A DNA stretch of 64,000 bases from Cymodocea nodosa (GCA_036874045.1 CM072340.1:8571001-8635000), one strand, 5' to 3'; counted from the first letter of the stretch, positions 11,305 to 23,814 are shown. A program made the numbers and translations. The notes: generated by a model from the sequence alone, not told the origin.

Positions 11305-12179
11305 TGTAACGCTTTTATATGTTGTTAAATTAAATGACAAAAGCACAAATTTTATATTTATAACTGCAAGCGCACGGTGCTCATTGTAATAAGCATGTGC
11401 AAGTACGGGTCGAATCCACAAGGAGTTTGTTTTAAATAATTTTATTAAAATGATTGTTTGATAAAACATCCAGACCATTAAGTTTGTAATTAAAACTCTA
11501 ATCACGTGTAATCAAGTTACAATTTACAAAAATACAATAAAGATTTCAAATGTAGCATAAAACTTGTTAATTCCTAGAGCTAATAGCTAGAAAACTCAAG
11601 AAAATCTTAAGTTCACGTTTCTAGAATCACAGAAATTAGTCCAAATTCTAACTCTTCTTCCTTCCAACCTGGACATTGAAAAATCCATAGAAAATATTGG
11701 TTGGAAAGTTCATCGAGTTATCTTTAAAATGGAAGTGCTTTCTAGGACTAATTCACTCTAGGTTGCTACCAAAGTCGGATATACAAACAGTGTGCAAAAC
11801 GATTCTGAAAACTTTCCAAAAATGCACTATCAGTGTAAAAATCAGAACTCAATCAAATCTTCATGAAACACCACAAAATCAACGCACCTTGAAAGATAAC
11901 TCATTTTTCTAATTAGGAAAATATTTCAAAATGCACAAAAGCAAGGCAACACGAAGGCGTCGAGCACAATTTCTAATGCTTGACCAATAAAATAGAGTAG
12001 ATGCTACCTTCGAAAGATTTGATTATTAAAACTCTCTAAATAAAAATACTTATAATAATAATTTTTAATAAAAATAACTCAATGGAATTGAATCGTGAAA
12101 CATATAACAAAATGGAACATGCACTAGAATTTACAGCAAATAAGATATACACGCATTCACTAGGGTTAAGAGTTAGTTT
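11305..12179 (-). repeat. Gypsy T LTR, first part
   Basis: It starts TGTAACGC on the plus strand (the LTR end read backwards) directly beside the tRNA-Asp primer site. It contains 'gggtcgaatccacaaggag' (11406-11425), a motif common near the end of Athila/Tat LTRs. It is interrupted at 12179 by Sirevirus A and resumes at 19893. The two parts give an LTR of about 2.13 kb. Confidence 0.75.
12175..12179. repeat. Target-site duplication of Sirevirus A, left copy
   Basis: AGTTT, matched by AGTTT at 19888-19892. Five bases is the normal copia duplication length. Confidence 0.9.
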
Positions 12180-13776
12180 TGTTAGGACCCGAGTATTTTG
12201 ATAATGCAAAAACTTGTGTGAGGAATCATATTATATTTCACAGATAAGTTAGTGCAGCAAAAGATCAGAAGGTAGACAAACAATATACAGTTAATTCCAG
12301 AATGTGCTGCTATAGAGCTACAGAAAAACAAATAGTTCCAGGCTTATGTATCCGGAAGAAAGTTAATCTTCGGTGAGTTACAGACTTAAGTATCCGAAGA
12401 GTTAATTTAAAGTAGTAGCAACACTGTCGGACAGTTAGATGAATAACTATCTGAAATCATAAAGCCTTTGGAGAGTTGTGAAAAATAGTTGGTTGAATGA
12501 TCGGAAGGTTAAGGAGTTAACTATCCGAAAGCTCAAGGAAAATCAAAGAGTTAGAAAGCTAACTATCCGACATTTTCGGTGAGTTATAGGTATAACTATC
12601 CAAAACTTAAGTCATTCAATTAACCACGTGCAGAAATCCAGAATAGAAGTTGAAAGGACTTTTCGAAGAGTTAGAAAGATAACTATCTGACATTTTCGGT
12701 GAGTTACAGGTATAACTATCTGAAACTTAAGTCATTCAATTAACCATGTGCAGAAATCCAGAACAGAAGCTTAAAGGACTTTTCAGAGAGTTAGAAAGAT
12801 AACTATTTGACATTTTCGGTGAATTACAGGTATAACCATCTAGAACTTAAGTTATCCTATTACGCATGTGCAGAATTAAAGAGACAGCAGTTAGGAAGCT
12901 TAAAAGAAAAATCGAAGAGTTACTGTAGTTAACTATCCAGAAGTCAAGAGTTTCTCGGTAAGTTAAAACTACAAGTCTCCGATCACTTGACACCTCACAT
13001 GAGCAACTTAAATCCTCACATGACACAGACAATAGGATGTAAGTGAAGGTTCGTTAAGTTATAGACGCTCTTCGGTGAGTTATTCATATAACCATCCAAA
13101 AATCAAAGGAATTCGGAGGGTTACTTACTGAACATCAGACAGAACGGTAACTTACCATATTTAGGTCTCATTATTTAGCAAGTACAGCAGAATACATCCA
13201 TTGGAAGAAAAATATGATCATTATACCTTTTGGTATAAATATGAGAAGTTTAAGAGAAGAACAAATAGAGAAAAATGATCATACATTATATAGTGAGCTA
13301 CACATAATTCCAGATACACTCTCAAGTCTACAAACTGTCAAGTTTACTCTTTAAGATTCATTGCAGAAAAGCTTCGTATGCTAAAACTTTGATAGAAAAG
13401 TTTAAAGTTGTTGGTTCGTGAGTTTCAACTTGAAATCTCATTGTTGGTTGAGAGCTTCAACCTGAAAGCTCGAAAGAAAGGTTGGTTATTGAGCTTATAC
13501 CTGAAAGCTCTAAGTGTTGGTTCTTGCTTCAACCTGAAAGCAAGTATTGTAAGTACTTGATTACTTAGTGAAGCCCAAGTGTATCTTGGGGGTGGACTAG
13601 CCAAGTTGTGAACCACCTAAAAATTGCGTGTGTTAATTTCTTCTTATTGCTTTACTTACATTTAATTCATCTCATCTCACTGTTTTGTAGAATCAATCAA
13701 TTCTAACTTAAAAGAATTAAAAAAATACACACCTTCACCATTCACCCCCCCTCTAGTGAGCCTATTGATCCTAACA
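12180..13776 (+). repeat. 5' LTR of element A (1597 bp)
   Basis: Ends are TGTTAGGACC and GATCCTAACA. The U3 contains many 'tcggtgagttacaggtataa' / 'taactatccga' hairpin units and three ~120-base tandem units (12548-12907). Each unit carries a G-box or a near match (cacgtgcagaaatcc, first at 12625). A TATA box (tataaatat, 13234-13242) sits about 540 bases before the LTR end. Confidence 0.92.
12548..12907 (+). repeat. Tandem ~120-bp U3 repeat, three units
   Basis: Units start near 12548, 12668 and 12788 with 'gagttagaaag'. Each holds the hairpin 'tcggtgagtta' ... 'taactat' and a 'cacgtgcagaa'-like site. The third unit drifts in its second half. The 3' LTR has only two such units (from 18776 and 18896), which accounts for its being 117 bases shorter. 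Confidence 0.85.
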
Positions 13777-13778
13777 AT

Positions 13779-13790
13779 TGGTATCAGAAC
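13779..13790 (+). promoter_or_regulatory. Primer-binding site of element A
   Basis: The string 'tggtatcagaac' lies two bases after the 5' LTR. It resembles the complement of the plant initiator tRNA-Met 3' end (consensus tggtatcagagc). Confidence 0.85.
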
Positions 13791-13827
13791 TTGGTTAATC
13801 TGTTATAAGATTTAACCATCTGGATTT

Positions 13828-16800
13828 ATGACTCAATTTGTTTAAGGACAAAACATCCACAGACCTCCTCTATTTGATGGTTCTAACTATAATTATTGGA
13901 AGAATAGAATGGAGTGTTTCCTTAGGAGTTCTAATGTAAAACTCTAGAAGATTGTTGTTCTTGGAACTATACTTCCAACCAGTGATGTTATTAACTGGTT
14001 TGAGGAGGATGAGAGAATCATCTAGTTGGATGCTAGAGGGCTGAATGCCATATATTGTACACTAACTACTAAACAATATAACAAAGTATCTGCATGTAAG
14101 TCTGCACATAAGGCTTGGAAAATCCTTCAAGTTACTTACGAAGGTACAAGCCAAGTAAAGGATACTAAAATTAGCATTTTGTTGAGAAAATTAGAACTGT
14201 TTAAAATGGATGATAATGAAAATATAACTGAAATGTTTTCAAAATTTACTAAAATTATCAGCAATCTGAAATGCCTGGGAAAGGAATTTTCTTCTTGTGA
14301 ATAGGTATAGAAGATCATAAGAAGCTTAACTATTGAGTGGAAACAGAATTTCACATCTATCCAAGACTCTAAGGATCTCAACAATTACATAGTTGAAGAA
14401 CTATTGGGCAATCTTCTGGCCTACGAAGTTCAAATGAAGGATTGGAAAGAGCAAGAGGGAGTTGTTGAAAAGAAAGCTGAGAAGAAAAAAGAAATAGCAT
14501 TTCCTTCAATAGAAGAAGCTCCAAGCTCAGATGATGATGAGATCATGTTGCTGGCAAGGAACTTCAGAAAATTCATGAAGAAAAAGAATAAGACCAGCTC
14601 CTCCAAAAGAACTATTCTTACATGTTTTAAATGCAAAAGGCAAGGACACATACAGACTTTCTATCCATTTCAGATAGAAGAGGATCAGGTAGATAAGAAG
14701 AAGAGATGGAAGGACAAAAAGAAGATGACACTCAAAGCTACGTGGGATGACAGTAGCTCATCAAGTAGTTCATCTGATTCTGGAGATGAAGCTACAGCAA
14801 ATGTGTGTTTTGCAGCTCAAGAGGTATGTTCCACTTCTTCTAGTTTAGAAGATGAGCATGATGAAATAGATATTAATAGCCTTCTGTCTACTGTAGATAA
14901 TCTCTATGTTAAATGTAGAGAATTTAAGAAAGAAATTAAAAGGTTGAATAATTGCTTAGAAGATTCTTTTGTTGAAATAGAAATAGTTGTAGTTGATAAT
15001 AGAAATCTGAAATCTAACTTGGATAAATATAGTTGTGATAACTGTAAATTGAAAGAAGAAAATAAAAACTTATTAACTACAATATCTGATCTGAAAAATA
15101 CCATATGTAAATTCACTCAAGGTCAAAAAGGACTAAATAAAATTATAGGATCTCAACAACCTAATGGAAGTAAATATGGCTTAGGGTATGCTACACCACA
15201 AGAAGTACCCTATTGTGGTGGAATGATTTGATCATATAGAGATGACACCACTGTGTTTTCCATCAAAAGAAGATCAAGTCATATGTGGCTGCCAAGAGGC
15301 AATAGATTTAATGTTTTTAGGACTGACACTACTAGACCCAAGAAGATTTGGGTACCAAAAGCCTTAATTTCAGTATAAATTGCAGGATGACAAGGAGCTC
15401 CAAGCACGTACAACAAAATGGATTGTGGACAGTGGATGCTCAAAGCACATGACAGGTAAGAAAAGATTTCTTGATTCTGTTCAAAGTTTAAATTCAGGAT
15501 CTGTTAAATTTGGAAATAATGAAAATTGTAAAATTTCTACTATAGGAAATATCACATCAGAAAATGGCATAATTGAGAATGTCTTGCATGTCAATGGATT
15601 AAAACAAAACTTATTAAGTGTAGGACAATTATGTGATAAAGGTTATACAGTTTCCTTTACTACTGAAAATTGTTACATTATTGATCCGGCAACAAATGAA
15701 ATAATATTTACTGGTATTAGAAATTATTCTATTTATACATTAATCTTTCCATGTGAAAATACTACAAGCAATTCCTGTTTGGTAACATCTAGTGAAGATG
15801 ATTAGTTGTGGCATAAAAGACTTGGTCACATTAGTATGAAGACTCTTAGAAAATTATCCAAGGGTAATCTTGTCAGGGGATTGCCTAAATTTACATTCAA
15901 GAAATACAGGGTGTGTAGTGACTATATGCTAGGAAAGCAGAAGAGAACCTCTCTCCATAGCAAACATGAAATTTCAACCAAAATGTCATTAGAACTTTTA
16001 CATCTGGATCTGTTTGGCCCAACTCAAATTTCAAGCCTTAGAGGTAGAAAATATACTCTTGTTATTGTAGATGATTTTTCTAGATTAACCTAGGTAATAT
16101 TTTTAACTCATAAAAATGAGACTTGCAATGAGTTTCGAAATTTTTGCATCAGAATTCAAAACTAGAAGGAACTGACAGTAAAGAAAATCAGAAGAGTAGA
16201 GGAAAGCATAAATGTTCAATTTGATAAAGATTTGATATAGAATTTCAAGAATCTGAAGATTGACAGTGATAGTGAAAATGAATATTTGGAGAAAGGAAGT
16301 TGCAAGCATAAACTCAAACTCCAAGCTTTAGATTAAAATCAAAATAGTTGGAAGTTCAAATCTGATCACCCTGTGGAACAAATAATTGGAAATTTAACCA
16401 AAGGGGTACAAACGAGAAGCAAAGCACAAGATATTTGCAATTTCTGTGCATTTGTGTTAGAAATAGAGCCAAAATCAGTAGATGAAGCTTGTAAGGATAT
16501 TTACTAGACAATGGCTATGCAGGAAGAATTAAATCAATTCCAAAAAAATAATGTCTAGAATTTAGTGGAAAAACCTACAGAAAATCCATTAGTGGAACTA
16601 AATGGATTTTCAGAAACAAATTAGATGAAGAAGGAAACATACTCAGAAATAAAGCTCGACTAGTTGCACAGAGCTATAATCAGCAAGAAGGTATTGACTA
16701 TGAAGAAACTTTTGCACTTATAGCTAGAATAGAAACTATTAGAATGTTGCTTGCCTTTGCAAGCAGTATGTGAATAAAATTATTTCAGATGGATGTGAAA

Positions 16801-17993
16801 AGTGCCTTTTTGAATGGAGAAATTCAGGAAGAAGTGTTTGTTAAACAACCTCTCAGATTTGAATATGAAATCAAGTCAGATCATGTTTTCAAATTAAATA
16901 AAGCTTTATATGGTCTGAAACAGGCACCTAGGGCATGGTATGAGAAACTGAAAAAATTCTTAATTGAAAATGACTTCTCTTTAGGCAAAGTGGACAACAC
17001 TTTGTTTATCAAAATTGTTGATTTGCACATTTTGATCGTACAAATATATGTTGATGATATAGTTTTTGGAGCTACATCAGAAAAACTCTGTCATGGATTT
17101 TAAAATTTGATGAAAAATAAATTTGAAATGAGCATGATGGGAGAATTGAAGTTTTTCTTAGGTCTACAAATCCATCAAGTGCGAAATGGCACCTTTATCA
17201 ACCAAGAGAAATACTACAAAGAGATGTTAAAGAAATTTGGCTATGAAAACATTAAATCTGCAAATACTCCAATGAATTCAAGTACAAAACTAGAAATCGA
17301 TGATTGTGTTGCAGTAGATCAAAAGAAATATAAAGGCATGATTGGATCTCTATTATATCTTTCAACAAGTAGGCCAGATATCATATTCAGTGTATGCTTG
17401 TGTGCTAGATTTCAAGCATCACCAAAGGAATCTCATCTGAAATCAGTAAAAAGAATTTTCAAATATCTACAAGGTACTAAATATTTCAGATTATACTACT
17501 CAATTGACAACAACCTAATGTTATCAAGCTATAGTGATGTAGATTATGAAGGCAGCAGATTTGATAGAAAAAGCACAAGTGGCACATGCCAACTACTTGG
17601 AAATTCATTAATCTCTTGGTTCAGTAGGAAACAAAATTGTATTGCATTATCTACTATTGAAGCCGAATATATTGTAGCAGGTTTGTGTTGTGCTCAAATT
17701 CTTTAGATGCAGCAAACTTTATCAAACTACAGACTGAAAATTCAAAATACAATCATATTTTGTGATAACAGAATGTAATCAGTTTATCTAAGAATACTGT
17801 ACTTCATTCCAGAGCCAAGCATATCGAGATCAGACATCATTTTTTGAGAGATCATGTGGAAAAAGGGAACATCTCACTCAAGTTTGTACCAATAAAAAAT
17901 CAACTCGCAGATATTTTCACCAAACCTTTAAATGAATCAACTTTTAATCATATTAGAAGAAATCTAGGCATATGTTCATTACAAGATCTTTAA
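13828..17993 (+). pseudogene. Element A gag-pol fossil
   Basis: The gag starts at an ATG (13828) and contains the UBN2-type capsid region ('LFDGSNYNYWKNRMECF', 'DARGLNAIYCTLT', 'AWKILQVTYEGTSQVKDTK'). A basic linker, a CCHC-like knuckle ('CFKCKRQGHIQTFYP', about 14620-14665) and a coiled coil (14900-15110) follow. The protease block is 'WIVDSGCSKHMTG' (about 15420). The pre-integrase zinc region is 'WHKRLGHISMKTLRKL' (15806-15855). The integrase start is 'LVIVDDFSRLT'. The RT block is 'MDVKSAFLNGEIQEEVF' (16789) with catalytic 'YVDDIVFGAT' (about 17048). RNase H has 'STIEAEYIVAGLCCAQIL' and 'VLHSRAKHIEIRHHFLRDH'. The end is 'LGICSLQDL' plus stop (17991-17993). About ten breaks. It would have encoded particle formation, reverse transcription and integration. 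Confidence 0.88.
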
Positions 17994-18407
17994 ATGCCTT
18001 TATTTATTATTCCTCAAGCTCACCATATGGGAGCTTGCTTTCTGCTAACATGTACTCGTGAAGGACATATTAGATATCAGTTTTACAATTGTACAAATAC
18101 TAGTCACCTTTTATATAATGACAAAAAGGGGGAGAAGAATATGAAAATTGGAGAAGAATATGGAAACTTACAGTATTTCCAGCACAAACAGAAGGAGAAT
18201 TATTAAAAGGGGGAAGAAATACTCAGCACATAGATAGGGGGAGAAGACTACACACAGTCAGGGGGAGGAATCTCACCACTACAGTATATTCATTGTAAAT
18301 CCTTGTTTTACTTAGTTTCTGTGTGACTGAATGTATAGAAATAATCTATGGAGTGAAATACATGTAAATAAATGTGAAGGATTTTGTCATTATCAAAAAG
18401 GAGAGAT
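17994..18407 (+). other. Element A 3' untranslated region and polypurine tract
   Basis: A non-coding stretch between pol and the 3' LTR. It contains several polypurine-like tracts ('aaaaagggggagaag' near 18122, 'aaagggggaagaa' near 18206, 'agggggaggaa' near 18260), and the final 'caaaaaggagagat' (about 18394-18407) directly abuts the LTR. Multiple polypurine tracts upstream of the 3' LTR are a known Sirevirus trait. Confidence 0.75.
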
Positions 18408-19887
18408 TGTTAGGACCTGAGTATTTTGATAATGCAAAAACATGTATGAGGAATCATATTGTATTTCACAGATAAGTTAGTGCAGCAAAAGATCAGAAGG
18501 TAGACAAACAAGATATAGTCAATTCCAGAATGTGTTGCTATAGAGCTATAGAAAATCAAACAGTTCTAGGCTTATGTATCAGGAAGAAAGTTAATCTTTG
18601 ATGAGTTACAGACTTAAGTATCCGAAGAGTTAATTTAAAGCAGCAGCAACACTGTCGAACAGTTAGATGAATAACTATCTGAAATCATAAAGCCTTTGGA
18701 GAGTTGTGAAAAATAGTTGGTTGAATGATCGGAAGGTTAAGGAGTTAACTATCCAAAAGCTCAAGGAAAATCGAAGAGTTAGAAAGCTAACTATCCAACA
18801 TTTTCGGTGAGTTACAGGTATAACTATCTGAAACTTAAGTCATTCAATTAACCACATACAGAAATCTAGAATAGAAGCTTAAAGGACTTGTCGGAGAGTT
18901 AGAAAGATAACTATTTGACATTTTCGGTGAGTTACAGGTATAACCATCTAGAACTTAAGTTATCCTATTACGCACGTGCAGAATTAAAGAGACAATAGTC
19001 AGGAAGCTTAAAAGAAAAATCGAAGAGTTACTGTAGTTAACTATCCAGAAGTCAAGAGTTTTTCGGTAAGTTAAAACTACAAGTCTCCGATCACTTGACA
19101 CCTCATATGAGCAACTTAAAATCCTCACATGACATAGACAACAGGATCTAAGTGAAGGTTGGGTAAGTTATAGATGCTCTTTCGTGAGTTATTCATATAA
19201 CCATCTGAAAATCAAAGAAATTTGAAGGGTTACTTACTGAACATCAGATAGAACGGTAACTTACCATATTTAGGTCTAATTATTTAGCAAGTACAGTAGA
19301 ATACATCCATTGGAAGAAAAATATGATCATTATACCTTTTGGTATAAATATGTGAAGTTTAAGAGAAGAACAAATAGAGAAAAATGATCATACATTATAT
19401 AGTGAGCTACACATAATTCCAAATACACTCTCAAGTCTACAAATTGTCAAGTTTACTCTTAAAGATTCATTGCGGAAAAGCTCCGTGTGCCAAAACTCTG
19501 GTAGAAAAGTTTAAAGCTGTTGGTTCGTGAGTTTCAACCTGAAAACTCATTCTTGGTTGAGAGCTTCAACTTGAAAGCTCAAAAAAAAGGTTGGTTATTG
19601 AGTTTATACCTGAAAGCTCTAAGTGTTGGTTCTTGCTTCAACCTAAAAGAAAGTGTTGTAAGTACTTGATTACTTAGTGAAGCCCAAGTGTATCTTGGGG
19701 GTGGACTAGCCAAGTTGGTGAACCACCTAAAAATTGCTATGTGTTAATTTTTTCTTACTGCTTTGCTTACATTTAATTCATCTTATCTCACTATTTTGTA
19801 GAATCAATCAATTCTAACTTAAAAGAATTAAAAAAATACACACCTTCACCATTCACCCCCCCTCTAGTGAGCCTATCGATCCTAACA
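18408..19887 (+). repeat. 3' LTR of element A (1480 bp)
   Basis: Ends TGTTAGGACC and GATCCTAACA. It is collinear with 12180-13776 except that it has one ~120-base tandem unit fewer. It is followed by the target duplication AGTTT (19888-19892). Confidence 0.92.
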
Positions 19888-19892
19888 AGTTT

Positions 19893-21146
19893 TATTCACA
19901 ACATTCACACATTCACATGAAGTAATTATATTCCACGAGATCTAATCCAAAACAACTATTTAAATTAAAGAAATAAACATTTAACAAAGATCCTAAATGT
20001 GCATACATTTATAAATTTAAAATACCTAAATACTCATACACAAATGATATGAAAGTGTGTTTACAAGTATGAGGATCTCTCTTCTCCAATATACCTTCGA
20101 GTTATCCACCTTTCATCAAACATGAGCTCCCTTTCAACCTTGAATCACGTCACACCAACACACTACATGGTTGTCACCACTTGTAGCACGTCCAAAAGAG
20201 GTCTCTAGGGTTGCTTTGAAGTGGTGGTTGCATGTCTTCAACCACATCCAAGATATATGAATTTGTTTGCTTTCCTCTCAATTTTGATGTTTCCTAATTA
20301 CCTCATCTTGAAGATCACATCCCAAGCTCTTCCAATGCTGCACACGTGCCTCCAATACCACCAATTTCACTCGTGGAGATCCTTCCGTATGTTGGCTTGG
20401 AGTAGAGAAAAGGAGGTATTCTAGTATGAGGGGGAAGATGTCTAGCTCACCAATCTTGGAGTAGAGCTCGTCCACAACCTTGGCTGGAAGAAGGGAGGAC
20501 AAAATTTTTGGAGTTCTTTGCTTGGCCTTTTGCGTAGAGGAGAAAGGAGAGATGGATGTTTCCTTGGTTGGCCATACACTTTTCTCTTCCCTTATCATTC
20601 ATCTATGGAAAGAATTCAAACTCCTTCCAATTTATGACCTCCTAAATTAAGCAAGTCTTGATGGTTGATTGATTGATATCTTCAAGAATTGGAAGTGTGT
20701 GATGGACGACCATGGGTTGTTGATTTCTCATGATTAAATCCAAGGGTCCACATCCTCACCTATTTTCAACAACTCAAACACAACATTAAATGCATATGCA
20801 CATTACACATAAATTGCTACTCAATTATAAAGCAAAAATGAAATGTGCATAATATATTGCTTGCTCAATTGAGGATTATTTGATTTCATATCTTAATGAT
20901 AATTCTTTTAAGACATACATGAAATCAATATATAAATTACTTATATCTACACATGGTCTAATTGACTAGGTGTTAATTTAATAAAGGATAAATTTGTGCA
21001 TTATTGCCTATTTAATCCTTAATTCATGCATATGTCTAAAAATATGATTTGCATGTAATTCCACATTAGAACATATATATTTGCACTTTATAATCCTTAA
21101 CATGCATGAATTAACATATATAAAATGCACAAATTGATACTTTACA
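19893..21146 (-). repeat. Gypsy T LTR, second part
   Basis: It continues the LTR interrupted at 12179 and ends 'gatactttaca' (plus strand), pairing with the TGTAAC start at 11305 as TGTAA...TTACA inverted ends. Directly beyond lies a 'cacccccatacc' tract, a polypurine tract on the minus strand. The open frames inside (20221-20598) have no family resemblance and are not called. Confidence 0.75.
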
Positions 21147-23103
21147 CACCCCCATACCTAGTCTTTGCTAGTCCCTTAACAAAGGACTAAAGCCAATAAT
21201 AAAAACACAATCCCATATAAAAGCACATTCATTAAAAACCAAAAACAAACAAACTAATAAATAAATAACAAAAATAAAACTAACCTAGGCCACTTTCGTA
21301 GGGATCACGACTACACTTAGCATGTGCAGCAAGCCTTTAAACCCTTAGATCACCCTAGTGGTGGAGTTGTGTCTCCAAAGGGTTTTCAGCAGATATACCC
21401 ACAAAATCCAAAACAAAACATAAAACAACACAATTAAAAGACAAAAAACAACAAAAATATGCTCTAGGTTTCCTAAGCATGGATAAAGTTGCTCTTAAGT
21501 AGTCTTGACCTATTAGCTTCACATTTATTCAATCACCTCTCACCTTTCTAGATTAGATTCAAATAATCATTCAATTTTCATCCTAAGAAAGTAAAGTACT
21601 ATATAAATAAGTGTATGTGAAAATGGCCAAGATTAAGAAATAACCTACTCAATTCCCTCTAAGTTACCTAGGTAATCCCAAAAGTCTATCCTTGAGTCCA
21701 TTGTCCCTTTATTTTGTTTCTCTCTCCTTTTTTTAGATTACCTCCTACTCCAGCACCTTTTTACGTGACCACAATCCCTTACTTAGGGGAAAGTTGACTG
21801 GTTACTCAGTAGCTTTTGTAAAAATAGGTAATCAATCTCTCTTCTTCTTCTTCTTTTCATCATTTTTCTTGTTTTTTTTTTCTTTTCCTAGCCCTCTACC
21901 CTTAAGAGTGCCTCCCACATCATTGTGTGGGAATGAGCAATTTTACCTTAGCCCTTTTATTCTACCCTTCTCATAGGACAACCCCAAGGTATATTCCTAA
22001 GTTTTTACCTAAGTTTCCCTTCAAGAGGAGGGGTTCCTTCCTAGTCAGGGCCTCATGTAAGTGCAATACTACAAATAAGCTCAAAAATATGGATGGTTTT
22101 GAATTTTATTCTTCTCCTCCCCTTAAGGTTCAAGGTTTCTTTCCTAAAGGATTCACTTTTAGGTCTCAATTATACCTAAAAGAACTCTATCCATTAGGGC
22201 CTAAGAGCATAAACAAAAACATAATAAACAAAAAAAAACACACACACACACAAAATCAAAAAAACTATTGTCAAATGCCTCCCCCCTATACCTAAATTTT
22301 GCATTGTCCCCAATGTAAAAGAAATCATTTAGGGAATAAGATAAAAAGCATGAAGACAACAAAAATAAAAGAAACAAACTATAACAAGCAAGGAAAGATT
22401 ACACCCTCATACCTAGCATGCAATCCATATGCACTTGTGTAAATTTAAATTGTATTATTCTTAAAACATACAATGGAGATTGAGTAGTATGCTAAAGAAA
22501 TAATGTTCAATATATGTATCATTCAAATGCATCATAAAGAAAAAAGGTTAAGAGTGCGTACCTTGCTTGATAAAGAAAAGTAATAAACTACAAAACTAAC
22601 AAACATATCAAAACAGAAAAAAAAAAAAATACATAAAAAGAACTACAACATGCAATTAAGAATAAAATACTAACAAAAAGGAATTTTTTTATTTTTTATA
22701 TAACCACTCATGCAGATGGTGAAGGGTTGGTTCCTGAAGTCTCTCCTTGTGCCAAGTGCACACCTGCCATGCAGGGATTTGGTACAGTATTACTTGGTAA
22801 TTCTCCCCGTGCTCTACCTCCAGATGAAGTAGACAACCTATCAAACTTTGCTTCTAATCCCTTAATGATTTGGTCATGGCTAGCTAAAATGGGATTTACT
22901 TGTCTGCTAACTTGAATTAGGGATTGAATCCCTTTCTCCATTTCAGTAAATCTTTTCTCCAAAGTGGACATTCTATCACTTAAAATTGGCTGAGTGGGTC
23001 CATGATGCTCAATACGTTTTCCAAGTACTTCTAGTTTTCACCACGGGGTATAGTGTGATGACGGTTGGAATGACCTTTGTCCCATAACAATGGCATTGAC
23101 TTC
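21147..23103 (-). mobile_element. Gypsy T 3' internal region
   Basis: On the minus strand this leads into the LTR. A polypurine tract (plus-strand 'cacccccatacc', 21147-21158) sits beside the LTR. The non-coding stretch behind it has a CT-rich run (21841-21895) and a CA repeat (22239-22252). Then come a 'gcattgtccccaatgt' hairpin (22301-22316) with its 'tgcctcccccctatacct' tract, and a partial coding fossil (22708-23090). The arrangement is that of an Athila/Tat 3' end. The region is cut at 23103 by family C sequence, and the rest of T's pol probably lies at 28587-29977. Confidence 0.65.
22708..23090 (-). pseudogene. Gypsy T third-ORF C-terminal fossil
   Basis: The 87-residue frame 22971-22708 reads 'MSTLEKRFTEMEKGIQSLI', a short coiled coil, then a Gly/Ser/Pro-rich tail. 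A further coding-like stretch lies just upstream on the minus strand (to about 23090). Plant Athila/Tat elements often carry an extra ORF after pol that ends in a coiled coil and a low-complexity tail, and the position just before the 3' hairpin and polypurine region fits. The family assignment is inference; no catalytic domain is seen. Truncated by the junction at 23103. Confidence 0.45.
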
Positions 23104-23814
23104 CTTAGATCTGGGATTGTTGACTGAAAGCTCATTACACGGGTACATTAGAAAGCTCTTATATGATTCAAGCTTTTCAAACTAACTTTTAAAGAAAATT
23201 ATCAATATTCATTATTTTGAAAAAAAAAAAAATGTTGTTTCATTAATTACAGATATCTTTGAATCGCATATAGTTTCTACCAATATGACTACTGATTTAT
23301 TAAATCAACATTAGTACTTTTGAAAACGTTTATTTGAGATACATTCTTTTATTCTCCTTGAATTAATCACATTGAGTTCAAAGTTGTGTTTTGATTCATA
23401 TACAGTAGGAATTGATTCTGGAAATCATTTTTGATGATGTTAGAATAACGGAAGTCTCTAAAAAGAAAATTTAAAAGTATAGTTATACTTAACATCTATT
23501 GTCACTACAAGTATATTTTGTATTTTGGTTGAATATATTTGAAGTATATTTGTAGGGGGAGGATTAACAATGTTGAAAACAGATTAGTATATTTTAGAAT
23601 ACAAATCTTAGTTAATCTAAATTAATGTCCTCTTAAAATCTTGATGAAATAATTTAAAAAGACAAATAAACTATTCTAGATTCAAAGGACAAAATGTTCA
23701 AATAGTTTACAATGTTCTCAAGATAATGCTAAGTTTAGCATGTGTGTTGTTTTCGGAACGTTTCAGTTGGAAGCATCCGAAACTTGTTTAAGTGTACTAA
23801 CTAGACGTTATAAT

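Larger units (their letters stand above)
12180..19887 (+). mobile_element. Sirevirus-type copia element A (7.7 kb, both LTRs)
   Basis: Two LTRs in direct orientation (12180-13776 and 18408-19887), an initiator-Met-type primer site, a gag-pol region, a polypurine tract and a perfect 5-bp target duplication (AGTTT) define a full-length insertion into the gypsy T LTR. The long gag with coiled coil, the protease-proximal 'FGNNENCKISTIGNI' block and the RT block 'KALYGLKQAPRAWYEKLKKF' place it in the Sirevirus (SIRE/Maximus) lineage. It lacks the third ORF seen in family C. The LTRs differ by about 7% in the first ~205 bases compared by eye, suggesting roughly 2.5-3 million years. Coding capacity is broken, with about ten breaks. 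Element B (51347-58779) is a related copy. Confidence 0.92.

Noticed and set aside
12548-12907. Regularly spaced repeats, at first glance like a CRISPR array
   Set aside because: The units are contiguous ~120-base tandem repeats without unique spacers, inside a plant LTR.
20221-20598. Overlapping frames on both strands that look like a small gene
   Set aside because: They fall within the gypsy T LTR, which spans 11305-21146 with element A removed. No domain is recognised.
21794-22295. Open frames in the CT-rich stretch
   Set aside because: They lie in the non-coding 3' region of gypsy T. Low-complexity Phe/Ser/Pro composition and no start context.
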